A DNA stretch of 64,000 nucleotides, taken from CAZPHU01 sp964419255. GTDB lineage: Bacteria; Fibrobacterota; Chitinivibrionia; Chitinivibrionales; CAYFVL01. The stretch covers positions 26,318-90,317 of the forward strand of contig CAYQOU010000007.1 in assembly GCA_964419255.1 (NCBI GenBank), written 5' to 3'. This document shows, piece by piece, positions 8,754 through 17,733 of the stretch. The position numbers and the translations under genes are program-made. The notes under the pieces were generated by a model. It was not told where the DNA came from, searched no databases, and worked only from the letters and a program-made list of their open reading frames with translations. The stretch's first letter is position 1; each line of letters begins with the position of its first letter.

Positions 8754-8781
8754 GGCGGTACTCTCATCCGAAAGTACCGCC
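8754..8781 (-). terminator. Hairpin downstream of flgE
   Basis: A perfect 9-bp stem (GGCGGTACT / AGTACCGCC) with a 10-nt loop lies 10 bp after the flgE stop codon, followed on the coding strand by TATTTTCC. The uridine tract is weak, so it may act as a partial terminator or an RNA-end stabiliser that lowers expression of flbD-motAB relative to the hook gene. The 204-bp gap between flgE and flbD holds no other clear feature. Confidence 0.5.
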
Positions 8782-8790
8782 GGTCCCAGA

Positions 8791-10947
8791 TTACCTAACC
8801 AATTGTACCAGCTCCTGTAACAGATTATCACTGGTGGTGATGACTCGGGCATTGGACTGGTACCCACGCTGTGTGGTGATCATGTTGGTGAACTCGGATG
8901 CCAGATCCACGTTTGACATCTCCAACGCCCCCGGTTTTATCTTGGTCGGGGAGCCTACTCCGGGGCGGCGAATAACCGCCTCCCCCGAATTACTCGACAG
9001 TCCGTACATACTGTCACCAAGCTTCGTCAACCCGGCAGGATTGTCAAAATCGGCCACATGAATACGTGCGATCGACTTGCTGACTCCGTTGGTATAGATA
9101 CCGCTGACCTCTCCATACTCATCCACCGAGATCTCATCCAGCTTACCCATCGAGTAGCCGTCCTGTTTGCGGGCGGCGGTGGTGGAGGGGGCACGAAAAC
9201 CGGTGATTCCCTTAAACGATCCGGGAGAGCCGACATCCAGACTGATATCGACCTCGTTTGAGCCGTTCATGGGATTGAAGCGAAAACTGGTGGCCGAATC
9301 GTTGAAGATAAACGAGGAGGGTGATCCGTCCTGTCCGAAAGTCAGACGGCCTGAGTTTCCTCCCAGTATTTCCTCGCCGCCTTCCATGGTTATCTCCCAC
9401 AACCATTCCCCCGGCGTTCCGCTGTGGGTAAAGGTGGTGGTCATGGTGTGCGCATCCCCGGATTCGTCATAGACCTCGATCGAGGTCGAATGAACCCCGG
9501 TGTCCCGGGCGGTCTGTATCTCGGTGGAGCCCATGTTTGAGGTAAAACGTAGCGGCGCCGTGTCGTCCAGATCCGCATTGGTGGCGGTGATGGAAATGTT
9601 GCTCAGCGCAAAGTCGGTCTCCGGCTGTCCACGAAACACAATCGAGCCATCGGGCAGACGATCGTCTGGAGTACTTGCAGGATTCAGGGAAACCGAAGGG
9701 TTGTTCTGCGGAGTACCGTCGGTACTGGGCAGATTAAACGCCTCCTGCACTGCGGTGAGCAGATCACCCATGGTCATGCCGGCGGTGTATTCGATCGACC
9801 GCTGGCTGATCGTATCTCCCCCAACGGCCCCGTTGATATTGATCATATCGCCGGTTTCCCCCGGCGCGGCCGCCTCCTCCAGCCCCAGCGGCTGACCGGA
9901 TGCATCGAAAACATCACTCATAAGATCGTCTGCCATCGCCGGAGCACGAATTGCACCGGCCGAGGTATAGATTCCGTCACTTGCCGGTCCCCCGGTTGAG
10001 TTTAGCTGAGTTTCCCAGGAAAACAGGTCGCTGACATAGCTGTTTGATCCCGGGCGGGATGAACAAACCGTCAGGTTATTGATCTGATCACCCCCGGCAT
10101 TCTGAGTATTTATATCGATGCTTCCATCGGCATTCATGTTCACTTCGACATTGGGATTGACCGATGTGACCACCGAACGAATCGCCGTCAACAGATCGTC
10201 AACCGTGGTGGTCTCCTCGACAACAAAATCCTCGGTGATCTCGGCACCGCTCGGATCGTTGGGATCGAGTGCTGAGATGGTGATTCGGTCGGACACTTGT
10301 ATGCCCAGACTGTTACCGTTTTCGTCAAACATCGAGGTGAGCCGATCGGTGTCTTCCCCCACCGCCAGAAACCGATTGGTATGCGCGATGGTGCCAAGAC
10401 CCTCCGATTCGCTGTCCAGGTTACTGGAATATGCAACCTCTGTGGTTGCTTTAGCCGGCGCCTTCTCACCAAACGGCACCCGCAAATCACCTATCTGTGA
10501 GCCGGGAGGATACGTACCGTCATTTGCCGCCATCTTGCCCTGCAGCACAAAACCGTTGGTCGGCGAAACCAGCCTCCCGGTGGAATCCATCTGAAGTGCA
10601 CCGTTTCGGCTGTAGACATTTCCCTCACCGTTTGAATAAACGAAATAGCCCCGTCCCTCCAGGGCCAGATCGGTGACCTGTCCCGTCGATTGCAAATTTC
10701 CCTGAGTCAACATCGTATCGATCGAGCCGATACTCATCCCCAGTCCAACCTGCATGGGATTTGTTCCCCCCGCATCACCGGGAGGGCGGCTGGCGCCTTT
10801 GAGCACCTGAGACATGGATTCCTCGAAAGTCACCCGTCCGGATTTGAATCCGGTGGTGTTTACATTTGAAATATTGTTACCGGTTACATCCATTGCAACC
10901 TGATGGTTGCGAAGGCCACTGATCCCACTGTAAAGAGATCTAACCAT
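8791..10947 (-). CDS. flgE: Flagellar hook protein FlgE
   Basis: 718 residues, well above the 400-470 typical of enteric FlgE. Both ends are canonical: MVRSLYSGISGLRNHQVAMD with NNISNVNTTGFKSGR at the N-terminus, and SNVDLASEFTNMITTQRGYQ with SDNLLQELVQLVR at the C-terminus. The extra length is an acidic, Ser/Thr/Gly-rich central region, expected to be surface-exposed domains of the hook. FlgE polymerises into the universal joint between motor and filament. A clear GAGGAG ribosome-binding site precedes the ATG. Low lysine and many Asp/Glu in the middle part could fit a saline habitat, an inference. Confidence 0.96.
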   Translation of the reverse strand: MVRSLYSGISGLRNHQVAMDVTGNNISNVNTTGFKSGRVTFEESMSQVLKGASRPPGDAGGTNPMQVGLGMSIGSIDTMLTQGNLQSTGQVTDLALEGRGYFVYSNGEGNVYSRNGALQMDSTGRLVSPTNGFVLQGKMAANDGTYPPGSQIGDLRVPFGEKAPAKATTEVAYSSNLDSESEGLGTIAHTNRFLAVGEDTDRLTSMFDENGNSLGIQVSDRITISALDPNDPSGAEITEDFVVEETTTVDDLLTAIRSVVTSVNPNVEVNMNADGSIDINTQNAGGDQINNLTVCSSRPGSNSYVSDLFSWETQLNSTGGPASDGIYTSAGAIRAPAMADDLMSDVFDASGQPLGLEEAAAPGETGDMININGAVGGDTISQRSIEYTAGMTMGDLLTAVQEAFNLPSTDGTPQNNPSVSLNPASTPDDRLPDGSIVFRGQPETDFALSNISITATNADLDDTAPLRFTSNMGSTEIQTARDTGVHSTSIEVYDESGDAHTMTTTFTHSGTPGEWLWEITMEGGEEILGGNSGRLTFGQDGSPSSFIFNDSATSFRFNPMNGSNEVDISLDVGSPGSFKGITGFRAPSTTAARKQDGYSMGKLDEISVDEYGEVSGIYTNGVSKSIARIHVADFDNPAGLTKLGDSMYGLSSNSGEAVIRRPGVGSPTKIKPGALEMSNVDLASEFTNMITTQRGYQSNARVITTSDNLLQELVQLVR

Positions 10948-11056
10948 ACCTTACTCCTCGTGTTACCGGCAGTTCCTGCACGCCTTCAACCGCGTCTGTC
11001 GGTCGGCGGTTGCATACCCCCGCTGTACCCGCGGCACAGCAGTCCAGTATGTTTTT

Positions 11057-11425
11057 TCAGCCTGCAATAACTGCGCTGTCAATGTTGGTAAACACGTTAT
11101 CCTTAACACACTCCCCATCCATGGCGGTTACTACCGTTCGATTCGGAACATTTACGATGAATGCCAGATCTGACAACAGTATCAGCGAATCCTGCGAGCC
11201 CTTGTTCTGCGCTCCCGAAATCGCTTTGCCCAGCTTCTGCATCATCTCCGGCGTCATGTCAATGTTACGACTCTTAAGCCGCGCCTGAGCATGGGCCGAA
11301 AAGCTGACCTCCGGGCTTTTTGTCTTGAGCACCTCGGCAAAGGAGATACCGCTGCTCCGCTGCGCGTTGATTCTGCTGCGCGCATACTTTGCCGCATTTT
11401 CAATTGTCCGTACATTATTATTCAT
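11057..11425 (-). CDS. Flagellar operon protein (TIGR02530-like)
   Basis: 122 residues. The central pattern FSAHAQARLKSRNIDMT...LGKAISGAQNKGSQDSLILLSDLAFIVNVPNRTVVTAMD matches small proteins found between flgD and flgE in Firmicutes and spirochaete flagellar operons, usually called flagellar operon protein. Its function is not established. It sits 20 bp after flgD and 109 bp before flgE, the expected place. The gap to flgE contains a good ribosome-binding site for flgE but no clear promoter. Confidence 0.85.
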   Translation of the reverse strand: MNNNVRTIENAAKYARSRINAQRSSGISFAEVLKTKSPEVSFSAHAQARLKSRNIDMTPEMMQKLGKAISGAQNKGSQDSLILLSDLAFIVNVPNRTVVTAMDGECVKDNVFTNIDSAVIAG

Positions 11426-11445
11426 ATGATATCATCCCTGTGCCC

Positions 11446-12672
11446 TCAGGCGGCGATATCAAGCACCGCCGACAATGGAACTCTTTTCCCGTTGACACGC
11501 AGATACGTCACTCCATCCGTAGAACTTACTCCTTCGACATTCCCTTCGTCAAACATATACATTCCCGTATTCCGCGCATCGCCGGCAAATCTCAGGGTGT
11601 AGAAGCCGGATTGGGCAAACCCGCTGCCATCTCCGGTTCGTCCATCCCAGCTTACCGTGCCCACGCCGCCCGCACCCGCTGTGACGTCAAGCGTTCGCAC
11701 CACCTGCCCGGACGCATCAACCACCTCCACCCCTGCTCTGCTGTTGGATCCCAGATATGCATCCATCTCTACCGCATTGCCCGCCTCATACTGCAGCGTC
11801 GTATCCTGATACCGGATAGTCTTGCCGAGCAAAGATACCGCAGTGGATGGCGCCAGTGAACCAAAGCCGCCCTGTGATGACTGTGCTCCGGAGCCGCCAT
11901 CTATCCCTACATCCATGATATTGTCAATCGACAACTCTTTACCATTCACTTTAATCAAGGGGCCTTCGGAAGTAAAGCGCACCCCCTCCACCTGATCCTG
12001 CACATACGCATACATAGAACCGTCATCTTCGGCGCCGGCGATCTGTATGTCGTACTCTCCCGACGGCGCCAATTCTCCGGAATCCGTAAATCCGTCCCAG
12101 TGTGCTACAGCAGAATTTTCACTGTCCTTGCCGCCGGTCTCCAGAGTCCGAATAACCGTTCCCTCACTGTCCAGAATCTGCACCATGGCTTCACTGTTGT
12201 TGCCAAGGTGTACCGTTATATCGGTTCCGCTCTGATCGCCCGCATCGTGATTGACCGTCAACTCGCGAAGACGTACGACTTTGCCAATCAGCGACACCGC
12301 CGAGGAGTTGGTCATCGACTGCGCGCTGAAACTCTGCGCCTGCACCGACTCCTGGAACGAATCCCCCAGACTGTTTACAGCCTTCTCGATGTTGTAGTTT
12401 CCCTCCAGGGAACTAAACTGCGCAAGCTGAGAAACAAACTCGGTGTTCTCCATTGGCTTAAGCGGATCCTGGTACTGAAGCTGTGTGACCAGCAATTGAA
12501 GAAAATCCTGTTTACCAAGCTCTTTTTGCCCCGAAAACAGTTTCCCCGAACGATCGCCGGTTACTTCCGAAGAGGAGGGATCAATCTGGCCATCGGACAC
12601 CGAAGCACGCGCGGTGTACTGCTCCTTGTTGGACCTGCGGCCTAAGCTGTCTGCATCGACAGTCATACTCAT
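11446..12672 (-). CDS. flgD: Hook-capping protein FlgD with duplicated C-terminal module
   Basis: 408 residues, versus about 220-240 in most bacteria. The N-terminal cap domain is standard (LGKQDFLQLLVTQLQYQDPL, then NTEFVSQLAQFSSLEG). It is followed by two copies of the FlgD Tudor/Ig-like module, roughly residues 124-256 and 277-408. Each begins AVSL-[IL]-GK and has a W-D-G-[FR] turn, a PSGEY- or QSGFY-type strand, a VEGV strand and a final VNGK segment. FlgD caps the growing hook so FlgE can polymerise. The duplication explains the extra length and may relate to the oversized hook protein encoded downstream. Confidence 0.95.
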   Translation of the reverse strand: MSMTVDADSLGRRSNKEQYTARASVSDGQIDPSSSEVTGDRSGKLFSGQKELGKQDFLQLLVTQLQYQDPLKPMENTEFVSQLAQFSSLEGNYNIEKAVNSLGDSFQESVQAQSFSAQSMTNSSAVSLIGKVVRLRELTVNHDAGDQSGTDITVHLGNNSEAMVQILDSEGTVIRTLETGGKDSENSAVAHWDGFTDSGELAPSGEYDIQIAGAEDDGSMYAYVQDQVEGVRFTSEGPLIKVNGKELSIDNIMDVGIDGGSGAQSSQGGFGSLAPSTAVSLLGKTIRYQDTTLQYEAGNAVEMDAYLGSNSRAGVEVVDASGQVVRTLDVTAGAGGVGTVSWDGRTGDGSGFAQSGFYTLRFAGDARNTGMYMFDEGNVEGVSSTDGVTYLRVNGKRVPLSAVLDIAA

Positions 12673-12687
12673 ATTACATTCCTCTCG

Positions 12688-14493
12688 TTATGCAAAATAT
12701 TCAACCGTGTTATCCCCGAATCTTCGGCCGGTTTCCACTCCGGTTTCCCTCGATTCGGTTATCTGTTCACCCACTGTAGAAATATCCGCCCGACCGCCGG
12801 GGTAATTGTGTCCCTTATCACCCGAAGCAGTCTGCGTCTGTCCACCGGAATGATGATTAACATCCACATCAATACTTCCGGCATGCAGATTCTGCTCCTC
12901 CAGCGAATCGCGCAGCGCCTGCAGATTGGCTTCAACGATCTGCCGCACCTGTTGGTTTTCCACGCGGATTTTTGCCGTGACAACATCCCCCTCCATCTGA
13001 ATCTTGAGTTGAACCTCGCCCAGAGATTCAGGACTAAGATGGATACGGACCTCATGAACACCGTTGCGCACCGCCGCAGACAGACGTTCGTTGACCTGAT
13101 GCATCACGCTCTCTTCGATTGTCTTATAGGACGGAATCGAACTGCGCGTGACCGAGTCAAGCATCTGAAACTGCGTGGTGAGTCTGTCCCCAGCCGCTCC
13201 GGTTGCGTCAACCGACAACTCCAGACCACTGTTTTCAGGATTCTGCTGCATCTGCGTAAGCGCCTGCATCAGAAAAGCCTGATTCTGCTGAAACGCTCCC
13301 CCATGTCCGCTGCCCTGATTACCGCCATTATTGCCACTATCGGCGTTAAAGGACTGGATCACACTCCCCTGATGCTCCCCGTCAATCTTTAACATTGCGC
13401 GAAACACCGGAGAATCAAGAGCCTTGAGCTGCTCCTGAGAGGATTGATTAGGCTTAACTGCAACCGCCCGGCCGATGTGAGCCGTCTGCCCGCCGTCGGC
13501 CCCCTCTGCCAAATCTTTCATCTTCCCAACAATAGAATCTATCGTCGATTCGCTCTTGTTGAGAAGCTGATCCAGGATCTGGTCGAGCTGGTAGGACGGC
13601 ATTTGAAGTTCTGCGGGATTCTGCGCGACGGGGATTCCCGTAAATCCGAGGCCCCCCTCACCCGCAGCCAGCGTGGATCCGACCTTCTCACCAACACCGA
13701 TCATGCAGAAAGCCATCTCCAGGCGAAACGCCTCAAAGCGGATCGCCTTACTCAGCTCCACTGCCTTGTCGGGCTCGATCGTCATACCCTGAAGCTGCAG
13801 AGCCATCTTCTCCTGTGCACTCTCGTCAAGCACACCGGCCATACCCTTGAGCATCTGAAGAATCTCGGCAAACTGAGAAACCACCTGATCGCTCACCTCG
13901 TTTATGTCCAGATCCTCTAGCGGACCGGCCAGATCGAGCTGAAAGATCTCGGAGATCACCGCCAGAGACTGGCGGATAATCTGCCAACCCTGATCCCGGG
14001 AAGTAGCCGGGAGGCTTTGCTGATCATCTCCGACATGCGTTTGCGCCTTTTCGGCAACGGGAGTGGCCTTAGCGGCATCCACCGTCTGCGAATCATCGGA
14101 AACCTTCTCCGCCTGGCTGTATCGATCATCCTGTGAAGAATCCGTCTCCTCCCGCCTCACCTGATTATCCCTTTCGGCATACTCATCCGGGCGTCGACTG
14201 CGGATCTCATCATCATACCGATTGTGCCCCTCATCCGCACCTTCCATCCTCGAACAATCCCCTCGGCTCCTCCGTGGCCGATCCTGTCGATCCACTCGCG
14301 ACCGATCGGCATGCTCATTGGTTCGCGCCACGGCATCGTAGGTCGTACGGAAATCCGTACGGTCGGTTCTATCTGTCACATCGGTATCCTCCCGAAAGCT
14401 TGACTTATGCGCTCGTCTGGAAGCAAACTGCACGTTACTGCGAGCAGTATCTCTGCGAGAAAGCATCATATCATATCCGAGTCGCTCATTCAT
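12688..14493 (-). CDS. fliK: Flagellar hook-length control protein FliK
   Basis: 601 residues from the ATG at 14493, which lies 8 nt after a strong AGGAGG; the in-frame GTG nine bases upstream overlaps that ribosome-binding site and is rejected. The first 150 residues are highly charged (Arg/Asp/Glu/Gln), low in complexity and probably disordered, as expected for a molecular ruler. The C-terminal FliK domain is clear: VHEVRIHLSPESLGEVQLKI, then VVTAKIRVENQQVRQIVEAN. FliK measures hook length and triggers the FlhB switch; its partner FlhB here has an altered cleavage motif. Confidence 0.93.
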   Translation of the reverse strand: MNERLGYDMMLSRRDTARSNVQFASRRAHKSSFREDTDVTDRTDRTDFRTTYDAVARTNEHADRSRVDRQDRPRRSRGDCSRMEGADEGHNRYDDEIRSRRPDEYAERDNQVRREETDSSQDDRYSQAEKVSDDSQTVDAAKATPVAEKAQTHVGDDQQSLPATSRDQGWQIIRQSLAVISEIFQLDLAGPLEDLDINEVSDQVVSQFAEILQMLKGMAGVLDESAQEKMALQLQGMTIEPDKAVELSKAIRFEAFRLEMAFCMIGVGEKVGSTLAAGEGGLGFTGIPVAQNPAELQMPSYQLDQILDQLLNKSESTIDSIVGKMKDLAEGADGGQTAHIGRAVAVKPNQSSQEQLKALDSPVFRAMLKIDGEHQGSVIQSFNADSGNNGGNQGSGHGGAFQQNQAFLMQALTQMQQNPENSGLELSVDATGAAGDRLTTQFQMLDSVTRSSIPSYKTIEESVMHQVNERLSAAVRNGVHEVRIHLSPESLGEVQLKIQMEGDVVTAKIRVENQQVRQIVEANLQALRDSLEEQNLHAGSIDVDVNHHSGGQTQTASGDKGHNYPGGRADISTVGEQITESRETGVETGRRFGDNTVEYFA

Positions 14494-14522
14494 CTTTTTC
14501 ACCTCCTTCCGAATCGTTTAAG

Positions 14523-15107
14523 TCATTTCCGAATCTTCGATGATCCCATCAAGCGGCTTATCCGTGCAGCTTTGCCGTTTGACAGCGCGGCCAGGATTTT
14601 TCCCCGCTGACGGTCATCGCGAATTCCCGAAATAATACCTATCACCAGTGAGTCTTCCAGAGTCTCGAGGATAGCCGCCGCCTCGGGGGGACGCATCGCC
14701 CCGTATACCTTGCTCAGCTCCTTTAGGCGCTTTAGCTCCAGCTCATCATTTTCGTTGACCAGCTTCTCCAGCTTCTTTTTCTGCTGCGCCAGTTTATCGC
14801 GCTCCCGCTGCAGCTCCCGGGAGACCAGATCCGCTCTCTGCTGCTGCTCACGAAGCTTCTCAAGGTCCTTCTGGAGCTGCTCCCGTTCGCGCTGAAGCGC
14901 CTGAAACGACTGCAGATTGGCGATGGAAAGCGAATCCTTACGCGCGGTCTGGCGCAAAAGTTTGTGTTCCTCCTCCTTACGCTCGGCAACCGTCTTGGGC
15001 CCAAACTCGATTCTCGCATTCCCCGTCGCAAACAGCATGATCCCATACATCAGGGGAAAAGAGAGTATCGCCACCAGCGCAATCGCCAAAATGTCCTTTG
15101 CTCGCAT
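14523..15107 (-). CDS. MotE/MgtE-N-like flagellar coiled-coil protein
   Basis: 194 residues: an N-terminal membrane helix (about 7-29), a long coiled coil of Gln/Glu/Arg/Lys (about 45-130), and a C-terminal MgtE N-domain-like helical segment (YGAMRPPEAAAILETLEDSL, then KILAALSNGKAARISRLM). This is the architecture of MotE-type motility proteins and of the MgtE-N proteins that sit just before fliK in many flagellar operons. A role as a chaperone or basal-body factor is inferred. It is the first gene after the sigma-54 promoter, so the upstream flgBC-fliEFGHIJ genes must lie elsewhere. Confidence 0.78.
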   Translation of the reverse strand: MRAKDILAIALVAILSFPLMYGIMLFATGNARIEFGPKTVAERKEEEHKLLRQTARKDSLSIANLQSFQALQREREQLQKDLEKLREQQQRADLVSRELQRERDKLAQQKKKLEKLVNENDELELKRLKELSKVYGAMRPPEAAAILETLEDSLVIGIISGIRDDRQRGKILAALSNGKAARISRLMGSSKIRK

Positions 15108-15152
15108 ATTCCAATCCTTGGATTAAAAAGACAACTGTCGGAGAGGCTTCAA

Positions 15153-15168
15153 TGCAAGCGATATGCCA
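15153..15168 (-). promoter_or_regulatory. Sigma-54 (RpoN) promoter of the flagellar operon
   Basis: Read on the minus strand the sequence is TGGCATATCGCTTGCA, which fits the RpoN consensus TGGCAYRNNNNTTGCW at every defined position. It lies about 45 bp before the start of the MotE-like gene and points into the flagellar operon. RpoN control of hook and late basal-body genes is common and would require an NtrC-type activator, which is not encoded in this window. Confidence 0.85.
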
Positions 15169-15314
15169 CACGGCGGAAGACAGCCTTAAAGCACTGTTTT
15201 TTTGGAGGTTACATAACATGTCGAGTCCCTCATGAGATAATCAAAGAGGCGAACAGTGGCAGAGTCTGCCGGGGGAAGAGGGCAAAAAATTCCCCGGAGA
15301 TCAAACAGCCCATT

Positions 15315-15419
15315 TTAAACTATTTGACTCCGTCCCCATTTTTTGCTCATTTTAGCCACATTAGTGCCGAAAATGTCGGAAATTATTCTCTAATCGGGGG
15401 ACGGTGTCAAATAGTTTAA
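15315..15419. repeat. REPIN-like inverted repeat, copy 1
   Basis: A 23-bp arm (15315-15337, starting TTAAACTATTTGACTCCG) is inverted at 15397-15419 with one mismatch. The interior contains a small hairpin (CCGA...TCGG). The whole unit is repeated at 15556-15661. Such paired REP sequences are the usual non-coding partners of RAYT transposases, and a RAYT gene follows immediately. Confidence 0.85.
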
Positions 15420-15555
15420 TTTGCGTCAAGAAACCTACTCTGCATACGGCATCATTTTACCGTATTTGATAAATTTATGTTCAATTAAATCTTTGGCTGT
15501 GGATACATGAGCACCTATTAGAGAAATCTATCAGAGAAAAAATTGACAGCTTATT

Positions 15556-15661
15556 TTAAACTATTTGACTCCGTCCCCAGTTTTTTGCTAGTTTTAGCCA
15601 CATTAGTGCCGAAAACGTCGGAAATTATTCTTTAATCGGGGGACGGTGTCAAATAATTTAA
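15556..15661. repeat. REPIN-like inverted repeat, copy 2
   Basis: Near-identical to copy 1 over its full length (arms 15556-15578 and 15639-15661; interior differs at a few bases), in the same orientation, 241 bp further on and about 100 bp before the RAYT start. The sequence between the two copies (15420-15555) and the remainder of 15108-15758 shows no convincing coding region. Confidence 0.85.
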
Positions 15662-15758
15662 TTCACACCTTCGACGATCCTCCACAAAGCAACGCTATAT
15701 TCACCACATATTTTAATTTCTTTTGCACGTTAACTAGCAGATACTTTTATATTATAGC

Positions 15759-16814
15759 ATGCCAAGAAAAGCCAGATTAAACATACCGGGAGCTATTAAT
15801 CACGTGATGGCGCGTTGTCTGAGAAGTGAAATCATGTTCTCCGACGACAACGATCGCCAATTTTTCCTTGATCTGCTCGCGGGACACCTCAAACATGTGG
15901 ACTATCGCTGCTATGCCTGGGTTCTGATGCCCAATCACTACCATATTGTTGTCAGAGCAAGCGATAAGGAGCTTAGCAGGCTGGTAAAACCTCTGCACAC
16001 GGCATATGCCTTCTATCATAAACAACGGTATGACCGACAAGGACCCCTGTTTTGGGATCGTCCCAAGTCGATAATCACTCAGGATCAAAACTACACACGA
16101 GAACTGGTCCGCTATGTTCACCTCAATCCTGTTAGGGCGGGAATCTGCAGTGATATCTCAGAACTTGATCAATACAAATGGTCCGGGCATTGTGCTTTGA
16201 TGGGCAAACATAACCACCTGTTCCAGGATGTCGCGACGGTTTTATCCGGGTTCGGAGCAGAAACAGGTGCCGCACGCCAAGCTTATCGAGCATTTTTGCA
16301 GCAGGTACTTGAAGGGAATGATGATGACGACATAGTACCGTTAGTGCGAAAGAGCAATGCGGGAGTCGAGTCAGGACGAACCCCTTCATGCTGGATTATT
16401 GGTGATAGAGAGTTTGTACAAAGAGTCATTTCGGAAAAGGAACGATCCCGCTTACAAATCAGCCGATTTCAGAAAGATGGCGGCAAAATAGAGGATATTG
16501 CAGAACTTGTTGCGGGCCGCCTTGGAATACCCAGGGATAGCCTGCGCAATCGGTGTAGCAAAGGAAAGATCTCCCAAGCCCGAAAAACATTTGTTTACAT
16601 CGCCTCCCATGCATATCGTGTACCTTCTCGCATTATAGCCGAGTACTGCAATGTAGGAATCGCAGCGGTTTCCGCTATGATCAGATCGTGGGAGAAATCG
16701 GCAAACAGATTGGATTCCCTAAATAATACATTTGACTCCGCCCCAAGGGATGAACAGAATTATCCGAAAAGTCAAAAACAGAGCAAGCGGACTTGCAAAC
16801 CTCGAAGCATTTAA
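15759..16814 (+). mobile_element. REP-associated tyrosine transposase (RAYT, IS200/IS605-type Y1 HUH)
   Basis: 351 residues. The N-terminal half is a Y1 transposase: start MPRKARLNIPGAINHVMARC, HUH motif in PNHYHIVV, and the catalytic Tyr in ELVRYVHLNPVRAGI. The C-terminal third has a DnaA-C-like/helix-turn-helix segment (LGIPRDSLRNRCSKGK, then RIIAEYCNVGIAAVS), common in longer RAYTs. The enzyme is expected to cut and rejoin single-stranded REP hairpins, and REP-type repeats flank it on both sides. Near the 3' end the coding sequence itself includes a REP-like stretch (16721-16744), so the last 30 or so residues may derive from a repeat. It appears intact. Confidence 0.93.
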
Positions 16815-16931
16815 AGATTTAATTAATTTTACGGATAGAGATGTCGACATTCTTGACTACTACTCTCCGTACTTTTTGTACTTATTGATCTGTTTCTAAA
16901 CACCAGTTATTAAGGGGCTATTGCTTTTCTG

Positions 16932-17373
16932 CTAAGTGAGAACTTGGATATAGCCATAAAAATTATAGGCGTAATGCGCCCCGGCTTGCGGCCGCCTGCT
17001 CGTAGGATACCGAATCCGGTATTGCCGCCATGGGAGCCTCCTGGGGGAGGGGGATGAACCTTGCATGGGAGCCGATGCCATCATCACTAAAGCCGAAAAC
17101 CCGATCTCCGACCGCATAGGAGGTGACGTTTTTACCGACAGAGTCCACCTCTCCGGCGAAATCCGTTCCGGTGATCGGATTTTTCGGCTTGAGCAGTCCT
17201 GTGATAAATCGCATAATAAACGGCTTTGCCGAAAGGATAGCACAATCGGTGCGATTGACCGTTGCGGCATGAACCCGCACCAAAATATCGTTGTCACCCA
17301 GAGACGGTTTGTCTACCTCTTCGATTCGCAAAACAGCGGGCGGGCCATACGTATCACGAACAGCAGCTTTCAT
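16932..17373 (-). pseudogene. Remnant of a zinc-type/quinone-oxidoreductase-like alcohol dehydrogenase
   Basis: The frame starting at ATG 17373 (MKAAVRDTYGPPAVLRIEEV) encodes the N-terminal GroES-like domain of a medium-chain dehydrogenase/reductase: VHAATVNRTDCAIL, then PITGTDFAGEVDSVG, then GDRVFGFS. It stays open to SYEQAAASRG, then goes out of frame; the family continuation GAHYAYNF is visible one frame over, and the remnant stops at 16932. Only about 140 of the usual 320-340 residues remain, and the NAD(P)-binding domain is lost. It abuts the RAYT region, so decay or deletion during mobile-element activity is likely. Confidence 0.8.
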
Positions 17374-17490
17374 GGCAAGTCTCTCTGTTTGGGGTAAGCA
17401 GCCATTTATCACCATTAATATAGAACAGGCTATGAAGATAAAGGAGTATAGACTTCAATAACATTAGCAGATGTATTCCTTAGTATGCGT

Positions 17491-17712
17491 TCGTCCCCTC
17501 CCTCATCCCCCTCGGATTCACACCGATTGCCCAAGACTAACATTTCGTGGCAAAATTCTGCGCGTATGCTCCACACATCAAATTAAACTATTTGACTCCG
17601 TCCCCTTTCTCATCACTCTCGGACTCACACCGATTGCCCCAGAGTACCATTTGGTGGCAAAATTCCGCGCGTATGCTCCACACACCAAATTAAACTATTT
17701 GACTCCGTCCCC
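17491..17712. repeat. Tandem 107-bp repeats ending in a REP arm
   Basis: Two consecutive units of 107 bp share GTCCCC...TCGGA(T/C)TCACACCGATTGCCC, a central (T/G)GTGGCAAAATTC block and GCGCGTATGCTCCACACA. Each ends in the same REP arm found upstream of the transposase (17583-17605 and 17690-17712, starting TTAAACTATTTGACTCCG). Unlike 15315 and 15556 there is no inverted partner, so these are single-REP tandem units. The stretch 17416-17733 contains nothing else I can support. Confidence 0.8.
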
Positions 17713-17733
17713 TTTCCTCTTTTACGCACAGAA

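Noticed and set aside
15315..15661. Two direct repeats that could suggest a CRISPR array
   Set aside because: Only two copies of a 105-bp unit with internal inverted arms, no short regular spacers and no cas genes; they fit REPINs next to a RAYT.
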